A DNA stretch of 64,000 bases. Source: Acridotheres tristis. Lineage: Eukaryota > Chordata > Aves > Passeriformes > Sturnidae. Position 1 is the stretch's first letter, and every line of letters begins with the position of its first letter. The notes under the pieces are model-generated. The model ran no database searches, was not told the DNA's origin, and saw nothing but the letters and a program-made list of their open reading frames with translations. The stretch spans positions 21,836,143-21,900,142 of the forward strand of contig CM072897.1 in the NCBI GenBank assembly GCA_037013685.1, in the 5' to 3' direction. The position numbers were made by a program, and so were the translations under genes. Positions 11,185 through 36,200 of the stretch are shown one piece after another.

Positions 11185-12298
11185 TCAAGTCAGAGAGCCA
11201 CAGTGCCCTGAAAACGTGGGGTGCAGCTCCCTCCAGGATCAGTCCCCACCTCGGAGCACCCACAGGGCCAGCAGCACCCACCTTGTGCTCACTGCCTCCC
11301 ACAGCCCTCGGGCTCTGGAGGGGGCTCTCAGCTTCCCCCCCAAAACCACCCCCTCCCCATACATGGATTCATGCTAACTCCAGGGATCTGCTTTCTGACC
11401 TGGGGTCTGTACCTGCTGCCCACCCTTCCTCCATGGGGCACGGGGGTGCTCACAGGGCAGTGCCGGGGGCTGAGCCCAGCTCGGGCCATGGCTTCTCTGC
11501 AGGCACTGCTCCCACCTTTGCATAGTAACACTTGTGTGACAGGGAGAGAGGCCCCGGCACCACAGCCCCCGCCAGCAACACCCCGAGGCCTCGCTCCCCA
11601 CCCTGAGCCGAGGAGGAGGTGATGAAACCTCTGAGTTTCACCCCAATTACAGCAAAACCCCCTCATCAGCAGCTTTCTGCAACAACCCCGTGCCCTCTTC
11701 CCTCCAGCCCCAGCACCCAGGATGGGTAGGGGGTCCCTGGCATAGGTGGCACCATGGCAGTGTGACCCTGGCATCCCCCAGCCCAACCTCACCACCACGC
11801 TGGTCCTGGCAGCAGACAAAGGGGGCAACAAGACAGTGGGAAGGGCCCGGGGACAGACGGAGGGTCACACAGACGGACAGACATCAGAGGTATATTCTTC
11901 TTTTTGCAGCGCCAGTGCCCTGGCGCCACGGGAAGGGCCAGAGTCCTGAGCGTGGTGCCTGGGAAGGGTCTTGACAGCAACCTCCAGCCCCTCCCTCTCC
12001 CACAGTCCCCGGGGCAGGCAGAGGGCACCGGGCCCAGCACAGGTACGGGGCAGGTGGGATCCTGAGATGGCCCCGTGCCCCCAGCTGCTCCTTGTAAAGT
12101 GCGTGGGGGGCAGCGGTGCCAGGGCGGGGGGCAGCGGACAGGGCTGGTGCTGGCCCTGAGAACTCGCCCCGGCCCCGCAGAGTGGGGCAAAGTGCTGGGG
12201 GTGCCCCACAGCTCAGCGCTGGTGGCTTAGGGGGGCACTCCGGGCCAGCGGCTCGGTGACAGGAACGGGGCAGGGAGGTGGGGAGGGGGAGCTCTTCG

Positions 12299-25444
<13,146 letters not shown>

Positions 25445-25466
25445 GGAGCCAGGAGAGTGGGAGTGG

Positions 25467-28400
25467 CTGCAAGGAAGAAGACACAGTGTGAGGCTGAGGC
25501 CAAGGCCTCCCAATATGCAGTGGTACCATGTGTTTCCTGGGTTGGCATGGTCAGGACCTTGCTTCCAGGAAGGAAACAACCATCAATGCAGTCACTGCTC
25601 TACAGGCACTTGCTCCTCTGGCACTGACAAATTCTCCAAGTGCATGGCAATGCATAGGCTTCCAACCAAAATGCTCCAGGAAATGCAAAATAGTAGCCCA
25701 GAACCCACTGATCCCATTCTCACAATGGGGTTGTGCCCTGGTGAGCAACCACACGATCTCTGTGCCCACCAACTCTGGCAACTTCGTGTGTCTGTAGATC
25801 GTTTGAAACTCTTTGGAGGAGGTGACACCCTGCTCTGCCTTCTTGCTGCTCCAGAATCAGCTCTTTCCTCCTTCTCTACTCCCCCCCACCTCTGTCTCAC
25901 TTCCTGTTCCTGTCTCCCTCCTCCCCTTTCAGCTCCACACCACTTATCCACACTGGGATAACTGTGTTAACCCACACCAGACACCACTAAGCCAAGGAAG
26001 GCAGGCTTTGATGTGCACAGGTGCTTCTACCCGGCTGTAGGTTTTGGGGCCAGAAGCCTGGCTCAGCCAGCCTGGGAGCAGCAGCTCCATGGTGCACCTG
26101 GTGCTGACCAGGACAGCTCACCAGCACCTTCCAAGCTCAGCAAAGAGAGACACCATGTCCCAGCTCCAGCTGCCTCCCCACTTATCTGTGAAGCAGAGAG
26201 GCCATAATGCCTTTCTGGCTGCACCAACCCTTGGCACCAACCTCCAGCGTTGCCTGGGAATGCCTGAAACCCTGACAGAGGACTGGGTCCAACACACGAC
26301 AGAACAAGCTCGTCCCGGGGCAGGAGTCACAATGACGTTTTCTAGGCAGGTTCAGTTTCAGAAAGCACAGCAGCAGCAGCTCCACAGACCATGGCAATCC
26401 CTGGGTTGCAGGGACCAGCCTTCTCCCCGCCCCGTGCAGCCCTCCCGGTGCTTTCAGGATGCCATGCACTCACACTGGGAACAAACCCAGCCCTGCATGG
26501 TGCCCTTTGTCCCCTGCTCGGGGTCATTTCCTGCAGCTTGGAGCAAAGGTGGGGCTAAAGCAGCGTTTTCTCCTCCTTCACACAAGGACAAACCAGTTCT
26601 CCCTCAGTTAAACCTGTACCAGGAGCCTGGAGCCCTCCTTTCATGCACTCCTGCCCCCAGATAAGATGGCCAAGCTTTAAACCCAGCCTTGAACCCCAGC
26701 TCCAGGTCAGCTGTGCCTCTTACCAGCAGAGCAGGCCCCTTCCAATCCCTTCCACCCTGCTCTGCTTGCCTGACACCACAGACAGGGTCAGCTGTGCAGA
26801 AGAATTCTCCAAGTCCATCCCATGCCCTCAACTCTTCCCAGGAACAGCAAAGCCAGACCTCCAGAGACCAAGAGCAGCCTAAGTCATGGGAGCTGCACCT
26901 CAGTGGGCTCACCACTGGCTCCCTCTCCAGCGTCCCTTTAACAGCCGAGTTCAACCACCACATTGGCTGGAACAAAGGGAGGCAGGGTGTTTAATCCCAT
27001 AAAGGGCAGGCACAGACAGCTCCGAGACGCCGGTGCAGCCCGTGGAAGGAACCGGGTCCTGGCCGGCCTCCAGAATCCCAAGCAGCAGCACCTGCACACA
27101 CAGCTTCCCTAGGCTCTGAGCACACTGCAATGCAGCAGCAAGGTCTGGAGGGGCAGAGGATGCAAGCAGAACCCCCCTGGGGAGGAGGGAAGTGACCCTC
27201 CCTTTGGCTGGTACATGAGAAGCTCTCCTGGGAACACTCCAGCAGCAGCAGCAATCCAACCACATTTCCACACCATGCTCCACAGCCACTGGAAGAGCAG
27301 CTCCACCTCACAGAGATCAGATATAACCTTCAAGTCCCTGCTTAAATCAAACGTTTCTCTAAATAAAGCCTGAAATCAAGAAATCCATTTTATTGCAAGA
27401 GAGAGCTTGAAAATTCATTCTGGTTCATGTACGGTGCCTGCATCGTTTGAACTCTGCAAGGTGTTTATTTACTGGAGTTATTCCCAGCTAAGAGAAATAT
27501 AAACATTGATTTTTCTGCCTCAAGTCCTACAGCTGGGAGCCACTGTACATCCCTCTCCCCTGTGGCAGCACCATGTCCACAACATCTGAAAGGGAGATCA
27601 TTCCTCAAGCGGAGGAGGGGAGGGAGCTGCTGCCCGGCTCTGGCAGCAAATGGGGCCATGAAGGGCACCGTGATGCTGTCACTTCCATTTGTCTTACTGG
27701 GTGAGGTTCATCAAACCACAGGCATCAGCAAAAGGCAAGGGAAGGCTGTCAGCAACCTGTGCCACCACCTCCTTCCTCCTGCAGTGTTCCATGCTGTTAT
27801 CCAGTGTACACAGTGCAGGAGAGCATTGGCTCCAAAAAATCCACCCCAAAGCGCAGATGCCGCAGTGCCTTCTGTGGATTGGGACATACAGCCACCAATC
27901 TTCTTCCTGCACATCCCTTACACATCCATGGTCCCACTCAGCAGGCAAAGACTTCTAGCAATGCCACCACAGGACCGTGGAAGGAACCACCCTGTCCCTT
28001 CCCACAGAGAGGAGAAAACCCAGGATAACCTACAAGACAGAGGTTCCACATGAGGGGACATTGGGGTGAGCTGCATCACCGGAACTGCTTGATGTGGCAT
28101 CAGCAACAAGCTGCAGGCTCAGGGAAGGCTGCACCATTTCACTTGGAAGGGAGATGGAAGGGAGATGGAAGGGAGCTGGAAGCCAGGACACTGAAGTGTC
28201 CTGGAATGGCCCTGGGGAGCTCTGACATTCTCTGGTCACGCTGTCCCTCTCCTGGTCCCATCTCTTCACTCCATGCAACAGGAGTCAGCCCCTAACACTG
28301 TCCAATTGCTGCTGGGATTTCCACCTACTTGACTTTCTTGGGAAAACCAAAAAGCCTTCCAAAAGAGCCATCAGCACTTCCCCTCAAAGGTTCTATAGTG

Positions 28401-31129
28401 GCTGGGCCACCAGTGTGACAACCTTTGGCAGGAGACTTCGCTGCCTTCTGTTGCACATTGTGATGCCCAGCAGCCACACGGTTTTCCCTGGAAGTGAGTA
28501 GGAGACACATAGCACAGCACATGGGACACGAACCTTCAGCTGTGCCCCACAGTTCTGGGCTCCCAACCACCAATCCCCTAGCCTTGGCAACTGGCAGGAC
28601 ACCAGCCTGCAGCCTGCTTTCCTCACACCCCTGCCTAGGACTGACAGACAGTTACAGTCCCTGTCTGGAATGAATTAAATTTAGGGTCCGAAGATCCCAG
28701 TGGGCACCAGGCTGGAACCTGCCTCTACATGGTCCAACCCATACCAGAATGTGGTGGGTTGTGGCAGCAGCTTCTGCACCACAGCAACAACCTCCTCCCA
28801 AAACTGAACCAGCTGAAGGAGAAATCCATCCTCAGGCTGTCCAAGCTCCACACTTCTCCTTAAACAGCCTGGCTGGCTCCTTTCCCAGCAGGCAGCAATG
28901 CTGCGTGAGGAAACAGGGTTATCTCCAGCACCTATTCACCAGGCCCATCTGCTGCGTGCTAACACAGTCACTCTGCAGCCCCAGCAAACACAACTGAGAT
29001 AAACATTGCCTGCCACCTTCCTGCAGGAGAGGAGCTCCTCCAAAACCAGGGACCTGGCAGCACCCACCCACAGGAGGGCTTTCTTGGGGGACACTTCACA
29101 GGGAGCAGTGATGCAGGGCTTTGCTCTGCAGCCTGCCACCAGAGAGCTGCTGGAGCCTCTTTTGGGGTGCACACAACAAGGGCAGCTTGGGGTGCAAGGA
29201 AGGCTACAACCCCACACCTCCAGCAGCATGGATGGGGCTGGATCCACATGGCTGTGCTTCCCACCACAGCAGCTCTCCCCAACCAAGGCAAGAGAGATCA
29301 GCTGGCAGGAGGCACCACCACGTTGGCAGGAGTGCCTCCACCTTGGCAATCACAGCAATGTAATTATTATGCTTAAAAAATAATATAGAAAGTACTCAAC
29401 CAAGCAGGCAGCTTTCAGCACACTGATCAGATCCCAGGGAATCTCACTGCTCCAGGGATTAAGAAGGTTCCAGCTGGTCACCTTCCAAAACCACTTCAGG
29501 ACAGTGATATCCCTGCCCCGGGCTCTGCTGAGTGAGGAGTTTGCTGAGCCCTGTGTGTCCAGCTGCTGCAGAGCCCTGGCTCCTACACAGCCACCAAACT
29601 GTCCAGGGATGGCCACCACCTTTGGGCACCACCTGGGACCCAAGACTTCTCTGAAGCAGGGCAAAACAAGAAGGAACAAGGCAAGGTAGGAAACCGGGAA
29701 GTGCCCAAAAACCTGCAGTTTGTGTCTTTCCTGCCTGCAGGTAGCTGGTGCTGTGCCAGGGTTGTGTGATGTGCAGCTGAGCTCCAGGGCAAGCCACGGC
29801 ACCCAGCCCTGGGCAGAAGCACCCTGGACTGCCAGAGAACGGCTCGAGGTGACCTGGGCACTGGAGTGAGAGATCCCAGGACTCTGCTGCAGAGCTCACA
29901 GCGACAACAGGATTAGAGGAGCTTGTGTCAATCACACACAGCAACACAATCAGGCTGTTTCTCTAAATAAAACTCCTCCAGAGTAGCTAAAGTCTTAAAA
30001 CTTACAGCTTTGTTTCTCTCCCGCAGTAAATAAACAAATAAATAAAAATCAATTTTTCTAGTCAGCAACACAAACCCCGAGCTCTCTGACACACAATGCA
30101 TCCCAGCAAAATCCTCACTGACAAATACAAGAAAAAGCACTAGAATTTTGTGGAAGCAAAGAAAAGAAAAATAACCAAAAAACCCTAAACAAATCCTGCC
30201 TCAGTGTCTGTGAGCTGTGAATCCCTTCCCCTCAACCCCATGCTTTCTATTTAATATTTCCTATTTAATTTCCTTCAGTAGCACTGCAGATCCTGACCTA
30301 AGAGAGGACTGCTGAGCCTTCTCCCACACGGACCTACCACATCTCCAGAGCCAGCAGGAGCAGAAGGCACCTGTGCCCACCAGGAAGGGGTGCAGGAGGT
30401 CAGGAAGCCCTCAGAATCCCTGTGGCAGTGCACTGTTAGGAGCACACGTGGGTTGGGATCATGAAGCCCGGCGAGGAGATGCTGTTGGCTGAGCTGACTC
30501 ACTCTTGCAGAGCCAGGCAGGGGCTGGGAGGCTGGACCTGGAAGGTTGCAGCAGATATACTGGCAAAGCAACACAGAAACACGGGGAGCTGGGACTTTCC
30601 ACTTGGTACAAGTTTCTATAGGAGAATCAGTAGAGACAAACAGTCTCTGATTCAGACTTCTGAACCCCCAAGGCTATAAAGGAAAGTGTCGCCAGCTCCT
30701 TGCTGGCATCATCCAAACAGGGCAGGTTGCATAAGTACTTCCAAATCCTGCCTCCAAATGAAACAAGAAAATAAAACAGGCTTTAACACCACTGACCTTC
30801 ACCCCATCCTTCCAGGACTCTTCCAACTCAGGATATTCTGTCTTGGAGAGACATGGACAAAAATAAAGCACCAGAAGGGACTTGTCTCTTTGCCCTTTTC
30901 TCCCAGATCTGCTGAGCAAGGGCAAGAGACAGCAAAGAGACCCTCCCCTAACTCAGCCCTGCTTTCCTGGAGCACTGCATCAAAATATCCATGTCAGGCA
31001 GTGCCAAGTGGTCCCAATGCAATGGCACAAACATTCCCAAATAACAGAGGCTGCACCTCTCCAGGTGTGTGCAAAAGCAGCACCCCACTTCACAAGAGCA
31101 AGCAAGGAGGATCCCAGAGTAACTCAGAT
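25467..31129 (-). other. 5' intron of CAPN15, proximal part
   Basis: Intronic sequence between the zinc-finger exon and the candidate first exon. No exon with convincing splice sites and family similarity was found. Only short chance ORFs occur. A 12-bp tandem triplet (GGGAGATGGAAG-like) lies at 28145-28183. Mixed composition, no obvious mobile elements. Confidence 0.5.
28145..28183. repeat. short 12-bp tandem repeat
   Basis: Three purine-only copies of GGAAGGGAGAT-like sequence. Confidence 0.8.
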
Positions 31130-31455
31130 CAGAGAGACCTCAGGGTGGTCTCCAGCCCAAACTCCTGCTTCAAGTTGAATCTCTTAAAGGGACTGCAGCA
31201 GGTTTGACAGTCTGGTCTTGGAAACCTCCAAGGATGGAGACTTCACAACGTCTCTGGGCAGCGACCTCAGCTAACTGACTGTCCTTAGGCAGAAATGCTT
31301 CTCCTTATATCCAGTCTGATATTCTCCTGCTTCATCCTGTGTTTGTTGTTCCCTGCCCTCCCACCATGTGCTGCTCTGAAGAGCCTGGCTCTGACCTCTG
31401 GATGAAGTATCTGTAGGTATTGGTAGAGCTCCTTCAATGCTTTCTCTCCAGCTGG
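31130..31455 (-). mobile_element. CR1 LINE, older copy
   Basis: Antisense CR1-like blocks (GTCTTGGAAACCTCCAAGGA, GGCAGAAATGCTTCTCCTTA). More diverged than its neighbour at 31470. Confidence 0.65.
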
Positions 31456-31469
31456 GACTAACCATGGAA

Positions 31470-31882
31470 GCATGGAATATTTTAGTTTGAAGGGACCTTA
31501 AAGATCATCCAATTCTACCCCTCGCCATGGGCAGGGACACCTCCCACTGTCCCAGGCTGCTCCAAGCCCTGTCCAACCTGGCCTTGGACACTGCCAGGGC
31601 TCCAGGGGCAGCCACAGCTTCTCTGGGCACCCTGTGCCAGGGCCTGCCCACCCTCCCAGGGAACAATTCCTTCCCAATATCCCATCCAGCCCTGCCCTCT
31701 GGCAGTGGGAAGCCATTCCCTGTGTCCTGTCTCTCCATCCCTTGTCCCCAGTCCCTCTCCAGCTCTCCTGGAGCCCCTTTAGGCCCTGGAAGGGGCTCTG
31801 AGGTGTCCCTGGAGCCTTCTCTTCTCCAGGTGAGCACCCCCAGCTCTCCCAGCCTGGCTCCAGAGCAGAGGGGCTCCAGCTC
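31470..31882 (-). mobile_element. CR1 LINE 3' end, well preserved
   Basis: From GGAATATTTTAGTTTGAAGG through CATGGGCAGGGACACCTCCC to GGCTCCAGAGCAGAGGGGCT. About 410 bp with few changes from the common avian 3' end, so relatively young. Confidence 0.92.
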
Positions 31883-33167
31883 TAAGTGATCAACGCAGTG
31901 GGCTCCTCTGAACTCAATCCAGCAGGACAACATCTTTCTTGTGTTGAATTCCTGACTGAGCCCAGCTCCTTCACCCCCTCTTTGCATGACTCACACTCCA
32001 GCACCCTGACAACCTTAGAGCCCCAATACCAAAAACAGCTCCAAAAAGGTCACCATTTTCTTCATGCAACCTCTGACACCAGGCATCCCCTTAGGCCAGG
32101 ACCAGAGCTGGGGCCTTGCTCTGAGCTCCCTTTGTTCCTTCAGTTGGTGGAAAGGAAGCACAACAACTACAACTACACAAATTCCTCCTTTTGTTGAAGC
32201 ACTTGAGGAAATAAAGATTTCTTAATCCTGAAATATTAATTTTTGAGCACTCCAGAGCTTTATCATATATTTATATCTGCTCTCTCTCTTTAGTGTCAAT
32301 CCAGGACAAGCTACCAACGAGTTCCCAGAAACACAGCTTAGGTTGGGGATGGAAAGTCAGCCAAGGGACCAGCGTGGTCCCCTTCCAGGACAAACTCTTC
32401 TGTGGCCAGGACATCCCTTCTTTCTGGAGGTTCCCTCCTCCCTACCCAGTATCAGCACTCCTGACCACTCCCTGGAGCAGGACAATCACATTTATGCAGA
32501 AAATGGCATTTTCTACTGGTGATAACCTGCAATGAATTGAAACAGGACAACTGGATTTGTCCAGTTTAACAAAGGAATGGTGGCAGGCAAAAATCCCTCA
32601 TCAAAGCAGGAGGGGGAAAAAAAAAGGTCTAATTCTGCAGCAGGAAACCATGAAAGGGTGAGCATTTGATGGTGAATTGGGCCATTAAAGACCCAGCAAC
32701 ACCACACAACCCTCCCTAGAGGTGCCAAGAGGTTCAGACAGACACGAAGTTTCCCAAGCTGATGACACACTCCAGTTCCTGGGAATTTCTTGGTCCCATT
32801 GCACCAAACCTCCAGACAGTTCTTGCACAGTTTCTATTTAGTTTCTTCTTTTCCCACACTGGACACAGCTCCAGCAGCTCAGATGTGCTCCAACAGCCAG
32901 GGAGAGAAGAGGCTGGGAGTTTTAATGAGAAGTTCCCAGGGGAAAGCTGAACTCTGCTAATGAGAGGTCTGAGAGAAAAAAACACTGGCCCATCTGTACA
33001 GAGTGCACAGGAATTTTCTGGCAGCCAATAAAGCCACAGAAGACACTCTCAAACTACAGCTGTCCCTGCACTTCACTCTCTTGTCACCTCCCCAAAACCA
33101 GGGATTGCCTGTCAGATATGAGGGTGAGAGGGGACATCTTGCTGTGGGACAGGCAAGAAAGGACTTC

Positions 33168-33285
33168 ATAGAATCACAGAATGTCCTGAGCTGGAAGGGA
33201 CCCACAAGGATCGTGAGCCCAACTCCTGGCCCTGCACAGGACACTCCAACAATCCCACCCTGGGCATCCCTGAGAGCACTGGGCA
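33168..33285 (-). mobile_element. CR1 LINE 3' tail
   Basis: Begins ATAGAATCACAGAATGTCCT and continues GCTGGAAGGGACCCACAAGG; related in sequence to the copy at 55208. Strongly 5' truncated. Confidence 0.85.
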
Positions 33286-36200
33286 ATTCAAAAGCAATGC
33301 TCTGTAAATACAAATGTTCGCAAGGGGTGCAAGTGAGACTGACAACACACTCCTCTATCCTCTACCAGCCAGAAAGAGACACCAAGGAATGTGTTCAGAG
33401 TGTGGTGGGAAACAGGAGGAGGGCAGAAGCCCAGCTGGGACAGGAGCACCCTGAAAGCTCCTGTGACACACACCGAAGTCTGGCTTTGATGCAGAAGGGA
33501 AGCTGAGGAGACTGTCACGGCTTGCAGAGTCCTCTTCATGGCTGAAATCCCTGGGTTTTGTTTAGGAAAGGGGAGGGATCTGCCCATCTGAAGTTACTGG
33601 AGTTACACACACCTGGAAGGAGCTGCCTCCTCTCCGAGCCTAGGGACATGCAGGGAGCGTTACCCTAAAGTGATGGACAGGACACAAAAGACTTGCATCA
33701 TTCTTCATCAAAGCAATATTAGAATCTGGAAGGCTTGTCTTGTGAGAAAAACAGGCTGGGCATGAGTAACCTTAATTGCTGCAGTGTTGTAAGAAATGAG
33801 CTCTCAGAAGAAAACCTGTTTGGCTGGCAGAGCACAGGCACGCTGGGACAAGACCTTTCCCAAAGGCTCCTTGGCTAATGAGCAGGTTTCCCATATGTCT
33901 GCCAGGGCAACAATTAAAATCCCTGGGGATACAAAAGGAGGAGGCAGACTGAGTATTCCAAGAAAGTCAGCAAAGTCCAAGTTCTAGCTTTCCTCAAAAG
34001 TTTTGCAGGCTCTGGATTCATGAGCTTTTGATGAGGTCTCTCACCTTAATGCAGCACCTCCTGCACCTGTCCAAGGTTGTGGAGATGCAGGGCCTGGATG
34101 AGATGGCCAACAGCAATGTGACTTCTTCAAAACCAGCATGGAGCCACTCAGTAGCACAGGATCATCATGGGACAGGCTCTGGAGCAGCAAGGCTGGCAGG
34201 AGAACTGCCCAGGAAGGTCTTTCTGGAGCCCCAGGCCTGGAGACAGCCACCAGCACAGCTTCAGCTCCTCCCAAGCTGCACTATTTCTCATTAAGATCAA
34301 TTCCAGCCTGTTGTTATAATTAATAACCTCATCTTGCCTCCCTGCATGCAAGCAGGGGAAATTTCTGCAGTTGCAATCACACTTTACTTCAAAGAAACCA
34401 ATTTAGCACAGCGCTACTGCTGCCATCATTCCTCTTACTCAATGACTTTATTTACCTTTGCTGTACCTAATTTCCCCAGTCCTTTGTGTGTCTGGGGAAA
34501 TTAAAAGTAAAAAATACCAAGCCCCATTTGCACCCAAATATTATAGCAGGGGGAGGAAATTTGTGTCCTTAACTCAGACCAGCACCATACTATGGCCATT
34601 AACATATTGATTTGGCTAGGGAGGTGATGAACTGAACAGCCTTGCTTTGACTACACAACACTGACTTTGACCAAAATCTACATATAATGGCTATTTGAAC
34701 CCTCTCAAGAGCAAATACAGAAAGTAGGTACAGCAGTTTATAAGGGTTTGTCACAGTGGCATGAAATTGGTGTAACTTGGGTGTAGAAAGCACAAAGGAC
34801 TTCTGGTTCTGCCAAAACATCAGTGAGTCCTTCAGCATGCCTGCAACTCCCCAAAAAAGCTGTTTCTTCAGGGGGAAAAAAGCCCATAGTCCTCCAGCAA
34901 ATGCAACACAAGAATGCAAGAATTTTAGCCATTTTTGTTGATAAAAGGCCCAAATCATAGAAGACTGACAGCCCCAGGTTCTGTTGGATACTTGTAGCTT
35001 CAGCTTCTTGCACACTTGGAGCAAGAAAACACTTTGAGAAATATAGTTTTGTTTTTTAGAAAGCCTGGTAAAAATTGGATCAGCTACCCTGTATGGTTTT
35101 ATAACAATACTCCATCTGTGGTGTGAGCAGAAAGTTTCCCACATAAAATAAACTTGTCCAGCAAAACTTGTGACCACCTAAAACAGAGGAAGCACTGAAC
35201 ATGTGAGCAGGTCACATCACACAGGGATGGGAACACAAATCTCCAAGCCTCCTCTGGTGTTAGGACAACGTAAGGTGTATAGAAATCAGGGAATATCCAG
35301 AGCAGCAGGGAGAGGATTTATGACCAATGCACCAGCTCTGGGACTAGCAAGATGCTGGGGAGGAACAGCTGGGAAGATGATGTTCTTTAGTACTACTGCT
35401 ACACTGATTCATTTCAAATCATGGCAGGTTTTAATTTAAAAACCCAACAGAATCTTGAGTAGGAAAAGTGGGAGGGATGAGAAGAGTTCAAAATGGAAGG
35501 ATTTCAGGGGAAAGGCAGGAGGGGATGGAGTAGAGGACATCTCTTTGGGTGTCTCATGTCTGGAGAGTGAGGCATGGCACAGGTTTGAGGAGCTGCAGGT
35601 GATGCTCTGTGAGCAGCTCCATGGCCCCACCTCACTCTCACAGCCAGCAGCACCAGCTCAGCCCCAAAACACCACCCTGTACCTTCAGAGAATAAATGAA
35701 ATGCCTTCTTCCCAGTGTGAGGAGGAAATGCAAAGCCATTTGCTGCCTTTGGGCCTGTGCTGCTGGGGACTGCTTGCCTCTCCTGCAGCCCTGGGGGGGG
35801 TTGTGGGGTGCTGGAGCTATCCTGGCACAGACACAGGCACAGCAAGGAGCCGGGAGGGCACTGCCAAGCCCCTCTCCCCTTTCGTGCCACCAGTTCCCAG
35901 CCCTACATCAGGCAGGCTGCTATTTGCTTCAGAAACAACCATCTTTATCCCTAAATTCTCCCTGATAAAATAAATCAAAGCATAGCTCCAAGGTGCAATT
36001 AAGTAAAAAACCAACAGTAATAAGAGCTTAGTACCATCTGGGATGGAGGGAGAAAGATTCATGTTTCCATGAGGTCTGAGACTAAGGAGAGAGAGTGGGG
36101 CTGCAGCCTGGCAGGCGGAAGCAGAGCCCCCAGCCTCCTCTCCCTCCTCTCCTAGGGCTTTACCTTGGCCACCATGCCAGCTCCTGGCAGAGCTGCTGCT

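Larger units (their letters stand above)
10595..12298 (-). other. CAPN15: CAPN15 3' UTR
   Basis: About 1.7 kb between the stop codon and the only AATAAA found downstream on this strand. No splice sites or open frame of interest were seen. It holds a long dinucleotide tract that is (UG)n in the mRNA. The 3' limit is inferred from the poly(A) signal, so it is accurate to about 20 nt. Confidence 0.7.
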
